A stretch of DNA of 64,000 bases, from assembly GCF_000276665.1 (NCBI RefSeq), contig NW_004955484.1, forward strand, positions 2,566,964 through 2,630,963, written 5' to 3'. The translations under genes and the position numbers were made by a program. This DNA comes from Chinchilla lanigera (Eukaryota > Chordata > Mammalia > Rodentia > Chinchillidae). The notes under the pieces are model-generated. The model made no database searches, was not told where the DNA came from, and saw only the letters and a program-made list of their open reading frames with translations. Positions 1 to 9,733 of the stretch are shown piece after piece. Position 1 is the first letter of the stretch. Each line of letters starts with the position of its first letter.

Positions 1-130
1 CCCCTTCGGCGCCCCGGGGTGCCTCCAGGACGGTGACGCCCGGCGGGTCCCCGCCCGCCCTCGTCTGGCGTGTGATCCGGGTAGCCTGAGCTGCGGGGCG
101 TTAGCAGCAGCAGAGAGACGTCTTCCTAAA
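1..130. promoter_or_regulatory. CpG-rich window edge, possible promoter of a divergent neighbour
   Basis: The first 120 or so bases are dense in CG dinucleotides and GC boxes, unlike the AT-rich DNA that follows, so this looks like the end of a CpG island. In mammals the gene on the 5' side of WDR59 is, from memory, ZNRF1, transcribed away from WDR59. A ZNRF1 promoter or 5' UTR running leftward off the window would fit, but I see no ZNRF1 coding sequence. Neighbour identity is inference only. Confidence 0.4.
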
Positions 131-1046
131 GCCAGCACGAAAGGGACTAATTATTCGAGGGGTGCCACGTAGGGGAGAGGGGCGGCGGTGGTTCAAGGCG
201 TGGGAAAGAAACACCAGGAAGAAAGAAAATCACTACCTGGCTCTGAGGGTCGCTGGTCGAGCTCCCCTCCCGGCACAAATTTGCCCCTACAGCACCCTCT
301 GCTGGACGTGCCATCCATTCTTTCGGTTCCCCATCCAAGAGCCACCCCGCCCCCAATCAGGAAACTTAGCATTTAGGGGGAAGGCAGTGAGCCTTTTGGA
401 AGCAAAGCAGTACGCTGGTGCACTTTGTGAACCGAGCTGTGCTGACATTAGATCACAACTTCCTATTTGGGGTTTTGAGCAAGTGCGTCGACTCCAAAGC
501 GAAAATGTAATCCTCAAAATCAATAGATGAAGGATAAAAGGTGAGAAGATAAAAGCATGGAAATAGAATATTGCACCTAGAACCGACTTTAGAAATTCCT
601 CACCCAAGGCAGACCCCTTGTTTTATTGACTGTGTATTTTGATATACACCACAAGGCAAGGACACCATGAACACTTTGTTGAGCAAATCTTCATTTTGCA
701 GCCGAGAATTACCTTTCCACTTCAGTCCTTGGCTTTCTCACACACCTTCATTCATTCATTGAACAACTATGTTTCAAGTGCTAAGTGCCAGCTATTAACA
801 TCATCCAGTCCCAGGCTTGGCTTTCTCCCTCTTAAGTGTGCTCAAATAGTTCCAAACAGAGAAGAAATATTTAAAGGAAACCAAAAAGAGAGGACCCCGC
901 CTGTCCCTGATATTGATCGTTCCAGTGTGACCAACCTGGAAAGCACCAGGAAGACAGTTACTTGTAAGCTCAGAGTGCTCAGAAATGAAGATGTCAGAAA
1001 AGGCTTCCACAAGGAAGTTGAGAGTTTTGTATAAGTAATCAAAGTA

Positions 1047-1222
1047 GCGTCTGGGAGTGGCGGCGCATTGCTGTAATTCCAGCACTGAGGAGGCTGAGGC
1101 AGAAGGATTGCCATGTGTTCGAGACCAGCCTGCGCTACATAGTGAGCGCAAGGCCAGTCTGAGCTACACAGCAAGACCCTGTCTCAAAAAAAAAAAAAAA
1201 AAGAAAAAAGAAAAAGAAACCA
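1047..1222 (+). mobile_element. B1 SINE
   Basis: 7SL-type B1: 'tgtaattccagcactgaggaggctgaggcag' core (split here by a few changes), then two related blocks 'gcctgcgctacatagtgag' and 'agtctgagctacacagcaag', the rodent B1 internal duplication. It ends 'accctgtctc' plus an A-rich tail. Confidence 0.85.
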
Positions 1223-1505
1223 AAGTAGGAAGAAACATTATGAACCAGTAGCTATCTAAGAAATTCTCTGAGAATGCCTGAATGAGGAGTTTGTGCACAT
1301 CTAAAATCCAAATGAATGATCTGAAGAAAAATTAGAAAGTTTATGTTTAACCCCATTTTTTCCCAGAAGACAAGACTGTGATATCAGAAGAGGAGTGGTA
1401 TAGTACTGTGCTAGATCCCTTAATGGGTAGATCTCTCCTGGGGAGATAAGCACACAATGACTTACCTCATCCAAGTAGCTTTGCTTTACCTGTTCATTCA
1501 ACACT

Positions 1506-1552
1506 TTTTTATTTTATTTAGTTATTTTTTTGGTACCAGGAATCCAACTCAG
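1506..1552 (-). mobile_element. ID-like SINE fragment
   Basis: A short T-rich start followed by 'ggtaccaggaatccaactca' matches the 3' half of the minus-strand ID-like elements elsewhere in the window. The tRNA-like A and B box half is missing. Confidence 0.5.
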
Positions 1553-1675
1553 TTAACACTTTTTTAGTTAACAAAATATTTGTAATCTAATAAGTGTCAG
1601 ACACTGTACTAGATTCTAAGATACAGAGTAGGTAGACAAATGGAGTCCCTGTTCTCACAGGATGTCAGAAAACCA

Positions 1676-2570
1676 TTTCAGATCCACTTGGATGGCTACA
1701 GTCAAACAGAAGGACAATAACAAGTGTTGGTGAGAAGTGGAGAAATTAGTATCCTCATACCTTGCTTGTGGGAATGTAAAGTGGTACAGCTGCTTTGGAA
1801 AACAGCCTGACAGTTCCTCAAAAAAAGTGAGTTAACACTATGAAGTAGTAATTCCAACCATATGTATATTTCCAAGAGAAATGGCAACATGCATCAGAAA
1901 AAAAACACCTCGTAATGTATTTGAAATAGCCAAAAACTGGAAACATAGATATCCATCAACTGATAAAAGCATAAGCCAAGTTTGGTATGTTAATACAATG
2001 GAATATTATTTGGCTGTAAAAACAAAGTCCTGGTACTTGCTACAAAATGAATGAACCCTAAAAACATGATGCTAAACAAAAGAATCTAGTCATCAAAAAA
2101 CTGTACAGTGTATGATTTCATTTATATGAAATGTCCGGAGTAGGCAAATCCACTGGACAGAAAGATTAGTGGTTTCCAGAGCCTGGGGGCAGGGAACAAT
2201 GGAGAGTGACTGCTAGGGTTTTTATTTTTCCTTTTTTAATTTCATCTGGGCAAGGGGGAGGTACTGGGAATTGAACCAGGGCCTTCACACTGAGATACAT
2301 TTCCAGCCCTTTTTATTGTTTTGAGAGAGAAGGGTCTAAGTCCCTAAATTGCCCAGGCTGAGCTCCACCTTGTACTCCTCCTGCCTCAGCCTCCTAGAAT
2401 GCTGAGATTATGAGCATACGGCAGCACACCTGGCCTAGGGGGTCTTTCTGAAAAGACAGAAATGTTCTAGAATTAGATAATGGTGATAGTTGTATACCCT
2501 TGTGAATACATTAAGAACCACTAAACTACATGCTTAAAGGAGTGGGTTTTGCCCAATAAAGAAAGATAAT
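1676..2570 (+). mobile_element. Old L1 3' end (ORF2 terminus and 3' UTR), split by a SINE
   Basis: The text reads like the 3' end of an L1M-type LINE: 'ggatggctacagtcaaa', 'caataacaagtgttggtgag', 'tgggaatgtaaagtggtaca', 'aatggaatattatttggctg' and later 'acattaagaaccactaaact'. A B1-ID composite interrupts it at about 2244-2437. Stops are frequent, so the element is dead. Subfamily cannot be set by eye. Confidence 0.75.
2244..2437 (-). mobile_element. B1-ID composite SINE
   Basis: On the minus strand a B1 head ('cagcattctaggaggctgag' region) is followed by a T/A linker and an ID-like tail ending in the tRNA-like 'ggttcaattcccagtacctc'. B1 joined to ID in this order matches the MEN/B1-dID type known from squirrels and dormice. 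Confidence 0.75.
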
Positions 2571-2592
2571 ATATTTTAATGTCTATGTCAGG

Positions 2593-2943
2593 TGTTATGG
2601 CTTATATCTAGAGGTCCCACCAAAGTCTCATGCACTCATAGGTGAGGCTTTTCAGAGTTGGCTGGATAGAGGATGTGTGGTGCTGGGATGAAGGATGCCA
2701 TACCGTGGGTAGAGGTTGCAGCACTCAAAAGGCAGGGAGCCTGGAAGAGATAAAAGGGAGAAGCTGCTGCTTCACAGCCTTCTGCCCACCATGAACTGCA
2801 ATACCCCTCTACCATTCCACCCTGCCTTGGAGCCAGCCAACTATAAAGTGAAACCTGTACAAACTGTGAGCTATAATAAACCTTTCCTCCTTTAACTTTG
2901 GGTGTCAAGTATTTTGTCTTAGCAACAAGAAAAGTAACAGACA
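2593..2943 (+). mobile_element. Solo LTR, MaLR-like (ERVL-MaLR), with perfect 5 bp target duplication
   Basis: The 351 bp element starts TGTTATGG and ends ACAGACA, so it has TG...CA ends, and is flanked on both sides by TCAGG (2588-2592 and 2944-2948). An AATAAA signal lies near 2875, just before 'cctttcctcctttaacttt', setting the sense strand as +. Its 3' part closely matches four other copies in this window. No internal retroviral sequence is attached. Confidence 0.8.
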
Positions 2944-2951
2944 TCAGGTAA

Positions 2952-2998
2952 AGATAGATGATAGATAGATGATAGATAGATAGATAGATAGATAGATA
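2952..2998. repeat. (GATA)n microsatellite
   Basis: About eleven GATA units, slightly broken at the left end, directly downstream of the LTR and its target duplication. Confidence 0.95.
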
Positions 2999-3141
2999 AA
3001 ATGTACACCCCATGCACACTGAAGTGTAAAGAAGCCAGCAGAGGCAGAGCTGGGCTTCTAAGCTATACAGTGAAAACACTCATAGTAGAATCTTCAGATA
3101 GCAATTCTGTTTTCTCTGTATGCTTTTAAATGAGGTGACAG

Positions 3142-3260
3142 GCCAGCATGGTGGCATATGCCTATAATCCCAGCACTTGAGAGGCCGAGGCAGGAGAATC
3201 ACAACAAGTTGAAGGCCAGCCTGAACTACATAATAAGACCCTGTCTCAAAATGAATGAAC
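3142..3260 (+). mobile_element. B1 SINE, short form
   Basis: 'ggccagcatggtggcatatg' head and 'cctataatcccagcacttga' core. It lacks one of the two internal duplicate blocks and abuts the next B1 head to tail. Confidence 0.8.
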
Positions 3261-3420
3261 GGCTGGGCGTGGTGGCACACGCTTGTAATCGCAGCACTTG
3301 GGAGGCTGAGGCAGGAGGATCATTGTGAGTTCGAGACCAGCCTGGGCTACAAAATGAGCTCAAGGCTAGCCTGAACTGCATAGCAAGACCCTGTCTCAAA
3401 AAGACAAAAAAAAAAAAAGA
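3261..3420 (+). mobile_element. B1 SINE, full length
   Basis: Begins 'ggctgggcgtggtggcacac', keeps both duplicate blocks ('cctgggctacaaaatgagct', 'gcctgaactgcatagcaaga') and ends in an A-rich tail. Confidence 0.9.
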
Positions 3421-3935
3421 ATGAATGGATAAATAAATAAATGAGGTGACAAAGATCAGACCTAATTCATAAGTTAGATCTTTGGCCGAATTAAGGTTAA
3501 TATTTCAATCTATGGGCTGTCATAACCTCACCTCTCTCACACCTGGCACCCTGAACAACTGAGCTCCTACACTGTGAATGTGACCCCCTCCTCTCTAGAA
3601 TATGATAACACCAAGCTTAGGTGCCTTGTGGAACCCTAAATGACAACTTTCTCAGGCAATGCCCTTGTTATCTCCTTGTACAATTATGCAAATTACAGCT
3701 TTCAGCCTGAAGTGAAAATACAGAGCTGGAAAACCTCTCCATCCAGTAGCTTACTCCCCACTTCACCCGGTAGGGAATGACTCACGGCAGGCACCAGTTA
3801 TCCACCCAGGTCTGCAGTCCCAGATAACTGTCACGTGGTCACTTGTTGCATCAAGAGTTCAGTGTATATTTTGGTCCAGTTTCTTTTGTGGGTTCTCGGT
3901 TTCAGCTTTAAACTTTGAAAGTTAACAGGTTACAG

Positions 3936-3996
3936 GCTGGGGGGTGGGGCTCAGTGATACAGTCTTGTGTGTACAAAGCCCTGGGGACTGACAGTT
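3936..3996 (+). mobile_element. ID-like SINE relic
   Basis: 'ggctggggggtggggctcag' resembles the ID A box region. The B box half ('aaagccctggggactgacag') is degraded and there is no A tail. Confidence 0.5.
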
Positions 3997-4814
3997 TGTT
4001 TCTGCGTGTTGTCATTGCAAGGATATCCAATCAGTAACGGCTCTACTTAGATTTGGAGAGCTTTTGTTCTCTCCCTGACACTGAGTGAGCTGCTTCATGG
4101 CATTCCTTCCCCTGCAACTCTGCATTAAAGTGCCGACCCACCTACCACAACAGCCAGGAGAAAGAGCTGATAAAATCAGAATGGTCCCAAAGTCATTTAC
4201 AAATGTGCAAACTATGTGGCAAAGCCCCAGTTTTAAACATCCTGAAAAGAATATGTCTGGGGCTTGCACAGTTCAGAAAACAAAGGGAATAGCTTATTGG
4301 AGCCTACTTCTGGTAAGAACTACAGCCTCCTTCCTGTCTGCCTCTAACTGCCACAGGTTGGCAAGGACTTCCCAAGGCTTTGGAGGGAGCCCTCAGCACC
4401 TCCACTGGGAGTAGATAAAAATCTCCTAGTGAGAAACGTATTCCCAAGTCCTCTCAGAGCTCTTTACATTTGTATTGTTTTGCTTGGGAAGGGAAAGCTT
4501 AAGCAAAGAAGCAAGCAAATACACGCATTTGGTGGCTGAGCATGTGTTCACATTCATAAATATTTGCTGGTTGATGAAGAGGGAAATTATAAGTGGAGCT
4601 CATAGGAGTCCAAGGTTCCTGATATAAAGAGACAGAGAGAGAGGTCTGAGCTAACTCCACATTCCGCAGAGGAGGAATCAGAGGACTAGAAAAAGTGTTG
4701 TGTTCAAATTGCATGGGTAGCTGCTGATAAGAGCCAGAAAACCCCAGGATTTCTGGGTGTGCTCTGTACCCTGCTTTCCTGTGGCTTGGCTAGCAAGCGA
4801 CCTTCTAAAAAGAC

Positions 4815-4903
4815 ATGCTGGGTGTGGTAGTGTATGCCTATAATCCCAGCGCTCAGAAGGCTAAGCCGGAGAACTGTGTGTTCTTAAGACCCTGTCTTAG
4901 GAA
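4815..4903 (+). mobile_element. B1 SINE, truncated
   Basis: 'atgctgggtgtggtagtgta' head, then the poly-purine core and 'accctgtcttaggaaaac'. The middle is deleted. Its tail leads straight into the purine tract. Confidence 0.7.
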
Positions 4904-5006
4904 AACAAGAGAGAGAGAGAGAGAAAGGAAGGAAGGAAGGAAGGAAGAAAGAAAGAGAGAGAGAAAGAAAAAGAAAGAGACAAAGAAAGAGAGGAAAGAA
5001 AGAAGA
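4901..5006. repeat. Purine (GA/GGAA/GAAA) tract
   Basis: Over 100 bases with almost only A and G on the + strand, in blocks of GA, GGAA and GAAA. It begins in the A-rich tail of the B1 copy and probably grew from it. Confidence 0.95.
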
Positions 5007-5058
5007 AGGGTAGGGCAGGGCCCTGAGAGGAAAGAGAGAAGGGTAGGGCAGGGCCCTG
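5005..5058. repeat. Two-copy 33 bp tandem repeat
   Basis: The block starting 'gaagggtagggcagggccct' occurs at 5005 and again at 5038 without change over 21 bases, joined by a purine spacer. Confidence 0.85.
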
Positions 5059-5936
5059 TGGCCTGTTCAACAAGTTGGAATCTACTTGACAAAGGACCCT
5101 CCAGGCATCCCCAGCCTGACCCAGGACGTATACCTGTGAATCTCAGAGGCACCCAGAGTGAAGAAGCAGCCAGCCACCTCTCCACTTTGCTTTTGAGCCC
5201 CTACTTTTGATGACAGTGTCACGTGCGGGTGGTACACAGTGTGGGTGGGAAATGGAAAGGAACAGCCTGAGAAGGCAACTGGGAAAATGCTAGTGCTCCC
5301 TCTCCCCAACATGCTTTTCACGTTTAAGAAAGAAAACATTGAGAGAACAGAGAGCACCAAGGACCTGAAGGCTGAAGCGCTCTCTGTACCTACAGTCCAT
5401 CACAAGCAGATTTTGAAAACTAGATAAGCATGAAAGATAAACATGGAGGTGAGTTGCAGAAACGCTTGGGCAAGGGTGATCCTGCTGGTCTTGCTCCCAA
5501 GCGCACCACCAGGTTACATGTGGACGGATAAAGCTTTGGAATATTTATAGCTCTATCTATATTCGTATCTGAAACACAACTCAAACATCCATACAGGCCC
5601 CCTCCAAACGAGCCCTTTCCCACTTTTCCAGCAGTACTTCTTACTACATCCTACCATGCTCCTTAAGTAACACCATGCCTGACTATTTACTACTCCTTCG
5701 ACAGTCACTGAGCACCTCCTTGTTCCAGCCAATAGGCAAATAAGTATGGTGTGTTAAATGAATTAGTTTCTTCGTGTAGTCCAATGTGCTGGCATAGGTA
5801 TGCATAGAAAATATTATTTATTTTTCCTTCTCCCTGCCCCTCGGCCTGGCTTTTAGTCTTTCCCCTTCTTGCTGTGGTCCTTCTCTCTTGAGCAGTTTTT
5901 AGTATTTTGTTATTTGTTTGTTTGTTTGATTTGTTT

Positions 5937-6066
5937 TGGTGGTATTGGAGATTGAACCTAGGGCCTCAGGCTGAGCTACAACCCCAGCTCCTCAAGCTTG
6001 CAATGGCGCCTCCTTCCTTAGCCTCCCAGAATGCTGAGATAAAGGTGAGCTTCACCTACTCAGCTG
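5937..6066 (-). mobile_element. B1-ID composite SINE, decayed
   Basis: ID-like part 'ggagattgaacctagggcct' then 'gctgagctacaaccccagct', followed by a shortened B1 part 'ccttagcctcccagaatgct'. Confidence 0.7.
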
Positions 6067-6169
6067 TCTTTGGTATTTTGTGAGGGAGAACCGGGAGAAC
6101 ACTGGGATGCCAGAAGAAAGGCCATTAGCAGAAGGTGGAGGTCAAGGATACAGTTTTTTGTTGTTGTTG

Positions 6170-6293
6170 TTGTTGAGGCAGGTCTCGGGGTCTCACTGTG
6201 CTGTGGAAACTGGTCTCAGACTGCTGGGTTCAAATGATCTTCCTACCTCAGGCTCCTGAATGCTGGGTCTACAGGAGCATACCATCATGCCTG
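6170..6293 (-). mobile_element. B1 SINE
   Basis: Preceded by a TTG run (tail). 'gaggcaggtctcggggtctc' through 'ctgaatgctgggtctacagg' and 'accatcatgcctg'. Single-block form. Confidence 0.7.
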
Positions 6294-6299
6294 TTTTTT

Positions 6300-6481
6300 T
6301 TGTTGTTTTCTTGGTAGTGGAGGTTGAGTCCAGGGAGCACTGAGCTAAAATCCTCAGCCCTTTACATTTTTAAATTTTGAGACAGGGTCTCATTAAGTTG
6401 CCCAGACTGGTCTTGAACTTGCAATTCTACTGCCTCAGCCTTCTGAGTATCTTGGATTACAGGTGTGCACCACTACACCTG
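6300..6481 (-). mobile_element. B1-ID composite SINE
   Basis: ID part near 6316-6358, linker 'tttacatttttaaattttga', then the B1 part 'gggtctcattaagttgccca' ending 'gtgcaccactacacctggg'. Confidence 0.8.
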
Positions 6482-6897
6482 GGAAGGAGTTGTTTTTTTT
6501 TTTTGTTTTTTTTTTTTTTTTTTTAAGGGCTCTGGTGTATGAGAAAATATTATGGTTGGATGAGAAAGAAAGCAAGGGGATTTTTTTAGGACAATGGTTG
6601 GTGATTCTGTACTTCCTTCTTAATGCAAAGAATTACAAGCAAAGACCGTGAATAGTTGTTGAAGTGACTTTTGGTTGCACAGAAAGGGTCCTTCTGACCT
6701 AGACAGCATTCTGGAGTTTTGATTTTATGTGCTGTTTGCATTATTTCATTGGACAAAGATTATTGATCAGCCTGAATATGCAGTTACCATGAAAGACCCA
6801 ACAAAATGGATCTAGTTCTCTAAAAGTTTGAAAATATTAAAGAAACAGAAGATCATTAAATTGTGATATGTATTCTGAAAGAAAGCATCACGGTACT

Positions 6898-6934
6898 GAG
6901 ACAGAGAGAGAGAGAAAGAGAGACAGAGGGAGAA
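6898..6934. repeat. GA-rich simple repeat
   Basis: 'gagacagagagagagagaaa' and similar GA/GACA units. Confidence 0.85.
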
Positions 6935-7021
6935 TGAATTGGTGAACACCTTTCTGTCTTTGGAACATATCTTGCTCTTCACACATTAAGGTAAAGACCT
7001 TAATGAACAAAGGTTCATTCT

Positions 7022-7112
7022 CTTTTTTGGTTTTTCTCCGGTACCAGGAACCGAACTCACGACCTTGCAGTTGCCAGGCAGGCCCTTTGCCGCTGAGCTA
7101 AATCCCCAGCCC
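7022..7112 (-). mobile_element. ID-like SINE, near intact
   Basis: Reads on the minus strand as 'ggggctggggatttagctca' (A box), then 'gcctgcctggcaactgcaag' and the B box, with a final 'ggtaccggagaaaaacc' type tail. A tRNA-like promoter without a tRNA anticodon arm of any function. Confidence 0.85.
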
Positions 7113-7469
7113 CTTCTTTGTTCATACTCTTAATGCCAAAGTACTTTCTTTTGAGAGTGCACCCTATAAAAATCTTAATATTATACTGAAAGGCTCAAAT
7201 GTCACCTTCAAGATGTCATTTTAGGACTCCCATTTAGACTATTCCCTTCTGACACATTACTTGCCAGTCTATTATAATACACAGTTCATTCTGCCAAGTA
7301 GAAATCGATTGTAGAGGGATGAAGTGCTCCAGTTTTCCTGGTACTGACGGCTGTTCTGGGATGTAAGACTCTTTCCTGGGTACAGTGCTAAAACCTGGAC
7401 AGTCCTGAATGGATAGGGCTGAGTTGATAGTCACTCTAACCTCTGGACAAGTCTATATTCCTTTTTTAA

Positions 7470-7614
7470 ATTTTTATTCACTGAGCTATATCTCCAGCCC
7501 TTTTTATTTTTTATTTTGAGATGGTCTCACTAGGTTGCCCAGGCTGGGCTTGAACTTTCGATCCTCCTGTCTTAGACTCCCTAGTAAGTGGGATAACAGG
7601 ACTGTGCCACCTTC
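7470..7614 (-). mobile_element. B1-ID composite SINE, ID part truncated
   Basis: 'actgagctatatctccagcc' is all that remains of the ID part. The B1 part runs 'gatggtctcactaggttgcc' to 'acaggactgtgccacc'. Confidence 0.75.
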
Positions 7615-7875
7615 TCTACATCCAATATTCCAGAAAGGGGGCCAACTTTTTTGTTATTCACACAATGGCTTACACAAAGAGATGGTGATAATCTAAACAC
7701 CAACAAGAATGGCTTGCTCTTGAACACTTGGGATATTCCAGGCTCTGTGTGAGCTCCTTACAGTAACCAAATAGGTCAGGCATTTCCTTTCCTGTAGAGA
7801 AACTAAGACCAAACCAGTAAAGCCAGCATTTGACAGCACCAGACTGAAAAAGGGCATTTAACCACTGTGCTAAAA

Positions 7876-8050
7876 CAGTGGTTCTCAAACTTTTTGATCT
7901 TAGGATCTTTTACACACTCAAAAATTATGGAAGACTCCCCCCAAAGAAAAGTTTAGGTCGGCTAATGTATTAATAGTTATTATTAAAAATTAAAACTGAG
8001 AATTTAAAAAATATCCACTGTATTTAAACATTAATTCACATGAACGTTCA
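7876..8050 (+). mobile_element. hAT (Charlie-like) DNA transposon, 5' piece
   Basis: Begins with the hAT-type terminal repeat 'cagtggttctcaaac' and continues 'atcttttacacactcaaaaa' and 'taaaactgagaatttaaaaa', which I recognise from non-autonomous mammalian Charlie elements. The rest of the same copy lies at 8780-8865 and 8968-9153. Confidence 0.7.
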
Positions 8051-8057
8051 TACACTT

Positions 8058-8180
8058 TCTTTGAGATGGAATCTTGCTATGTTGGTCAGGCTGGTCTCCA
8101 ACTCCTGGACTCAAGCCAGATCCTCTTACTTCAGCTTCACTAGTACTCAGACTAAAGGCACAGGGCACCACACTGGGCTT
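8058..8180 (-). mobile_element. B1 SINE inside the hAT element
   Basis: 'gagatggaatcttgctatgt' to 'cagggcaccacactgggctt'. Single-block and quite diverged, so an older insertion. Confidence 0.7.
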
Positions 8181-8196
8181 TAATAATACTTTGTTT

Positions 8197-8265
8197 TTTC
8201 CGTATCGGTACCCAGAACTTCACACATGCTAGGCAATCACTCCACCACTGAGTACATCTCCAGCC
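8197..8265 (-). mobile_element. ID-like SINE, diverged
   Basis: 'cggtacccagaacttcacac' and 'accactgagtacatctccag' mark the two conserved ends. No long T tract. Confidence 0.65.
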
Positions 8266-8270
8266 TCCTT

Positions 8271-8384
8271 TGTTTTTTTTTTTTTTTTTGTTTGTTTGTT
8301 TTTCTTCCGGTACCAGGAGTTGAACTCACTACCTTGCGCTTGCCAGGAAGGTGCTTTGCCGCTGAGCCAAATCCCCAGCTCCTC
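8271..8384 (-). mobile_element. ID-like SINE with long T tract
   Basis: About 17 T then a TTTG run, 'ccggtaccaggagttgaact' and 'gccgctgagccaaatcccca'. Looks younger than its neighbours. Confidence 0.85.
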
Positions 8385-8411
8385 CAGCCTCCATTGGAGA
8401 ACATTTTTTGA

Positions 8412-8498
8412 TGACTGGAGATGTAGCTCCGTGGTACAGTGCTTGCCTAGCATTTGTGAAGCCTGGGTTTGATCATTAGCACCACCCAAAAAAAGATA
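8412..8498 (+). mobile_element. ID-like SINE
   Basis: 'gactggagatgtagctccgt' A box region, 'gtgcttgcctagcatttgtg', 'gggtttgatcattagcacca', then an A-rich end. Confidence 0.75.
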
Positions 8499-8517
8499 AG
8501 TGAAAAAAAAGACATGG

Positions 8518-8628
8518 TTTTTGAGACAGGGCTTGGCTAAATTGCTCAGGCTCACCTAGAGCTTGCCATCTTCCTGCCTCAATCTCCCCAGTGGCTGGAA
8601 TTACAGGTGTGAGCCATCGAGCCTGGTG
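8518..8628 (-). mobile_element. B1 SINE, short form
   Basis: 'tttttgagacagggcttggc' to 'ggtgtgagccatcgagcctg'. Confidence 0.75.
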
Positions 8629-8636
8629 ATAACTTT

Positions 8637-8779
8637 TGTTTTGTTTTTATGAGACAGGGTCTTGCTAGGTAGTCTAGTCTGGCCTCAAACTCACTGTGTA
8701 GCCCAGACTGGCCTTGAACTCATGGAAATCCTACTACTTCAGCATCCTGATTACAGGTGTGCACCATTACACTCAGCTA
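8637..8779 (-). mobile_element. B1 SINE, two-block form
   Basis: 'gagacagggtcttgctaggt', both blocks ('tctggcctcaaactcactgt', 'actggccttgaactcatgga') and 'gtgcaccattacactcagct'. Confidence 0.8.
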
Positions 8780-8865
8780 ATAACTCACTTTTAAATGAAA
8801 ACTACTAACTATATTTTCCAGAACCAAAAAATATGCTAACGAGAATGGCAAGGTTATTTTAATTT
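8780..8865 (+). mobile_element. hAT transposon, middle piece
   Basis: 'actaactatattttccagaa' and 'aatatgctaacgagaatggc' continue the Charlie-like element begun at 7876 after the SINE cluster. Confidence 0.6.
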
Positions 8866-8872
8866 AATTTAA

Positions 8873-8967
8873 TTTTTTTTTTTTTAGACATAAGAGTCTC
8901 GTTTTATAGTTCAGGCTGTCCTCGAACTCACGGCAATTCTCCTGCCTCAGTCTCCCGAGCGCTGGGT
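8873..8967 (-). mobile_element. B1 SINE, truncated
   Basis: T-rich start, 'gagtctcgttttatagttca' and 'ctcagtctcccgagcgctgg'. The head end is missing. Confidence 0.75.
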
Positions 8968-9153
8968 GGATTCTCACATCTACTACACTCAGTCTGCTGC
9001 AGTATTATGTCCCTGTAGCCTCCAGAAAACTCCACTGTACACTAGTGAGAGAAGGTGCAAATAACTTCTTATGGTAGCATTGTAACTTGTTTTGCTTTCG
9101 GAGACCCTCTGAAAAGGTTGTGGAGACCCTAGAGAGACCCTTGGGAAGCACTG
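8968..9153 (+). mobile_element. hAT transposon, 3' piece with terminal repeat
   Basis: 'gtagcctccagaaaactcca' and 'ctgtacactagtgagagaag' are recognisable Charlie-type internal text. The end 'ttgggaagcactg' pairs with the 5' terminal repeat at 7876 with 2 mismatches in 13. Confidence 0.7.
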
Positions 9154-9376
9154 CCCTCTGAAAAATGAGACATTTAGATTTTTCAAAACCTCGATGGCAG
9201 ACATCAGGAGATGTATCTTCCTTTTGCGAGAATGCTGGATTTTAATTGGTAGAACGGGTCTGGGAAAATGCCCAGGACAACAGCGATAAAATAGTGGGGA
9301 CAACAACAATCGCTTATTCTTGGCCAAATCCTAACCTGTGAGCTCTTCCTGGGTTCTCTGGTCTGCGGTCAACCTG

Positions 9377-9679
9377 GACTACAACTCCCCAGACAGCTCA
9401 GGGCAGGGGGGCGTGTCCGCAAGCTGTGGGGAGCGTGGGTGACTCAAATTGATGACGCAAGCTAGGGGGGTGCGCGTTTTCGGGGCTGCAATTGGAGGAG
9501 GCGGAAGAAGGGGCGGAGTCGGTGATTGGGTCAGCCAATGGTGTGCGGTGAGGAGGAAGGGGGAAACGGGGCGTGGCCATGCTGACTCGCGGGCGCCGCG
9601 GAGCTCAAGGAACCCGGAGCCGCGGATCTGGGGGATAGGAGAGTGCCGGTCCTCGGGCCTCGGCTGCCGGGCGAGGGAG
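9377..9679 (+). promoter_or_regulatory. WDR59: WDR59 CpG-island promoter and 5' UTR
   Basis: The 300 bases before the WDR59 start codon are GC- and CpG-rich. 'gactacaactccccag' at 9377-9392 resembles the ZNF143/THAP11 element of housekeeping promoters. 'tgatgacgcaa' at 9450-9460 is an ATF/CREB-like site. ATTGG occurs at 9491 and 9525, CCAAT at 9535 and a GC box (GGGCGG) at 9511. There is no clear TATA box. Transcription probably starts between about 9580 and 9640. Motif assignments are by eye. Confidence 0.75.
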
Positions 9680-9733
9680 ATGGCAGCGCGATGGAGCAGC
9701 GAGAATGTGGTGGTGGAGTTCCGCGACTCCCAG
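9680..9733 (+). CDS. WDR59: WDR59 coding exon 1 (residues 1-18)
   Basis: WDR59 is a scaffold subunit of GATOR2 (with MIOS, WDR24, SEH1L and SEC13), acting at the lysosome surface upstream of mTORC1. This exon opens MAARWSSENVVVEFRDSQ, identical as far as I recall to the human N terminus, and leads into the first propeller strand. The ATG has G at -3 and G at +4, a good initiation context. It sits in the CpG island and ends in phase 0 at 'cag|gtgagc'. Other open frames across this island are not conserved. Confidence 0.95.

Larger units (their letters stand above)
131..9370. other. Intergenic region upstream of WDR59, no gene seen
   Basis: This 9.2 kb holds SINEs, an L1 relic, a MaLR-like LTR, a dissected hAT transposon and purine tracts, annotated separately. 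The unique-looking stretches (about 131-1046, 3421-4814, 5061-5936, 6540-7020 and 7113-7469) have only short unconserved open frames. An L2-like relic (CATTCATTCATT followed by a 'gtgctaagtgcca' echo) sits near 745-795. Confidence 0.6.

Noticed and set aside
147..607. Overlapping frames of 60-120 codons near the left edge
   Set aside because: No splice-consistent continuation, no conserved motif and no recognisable product.
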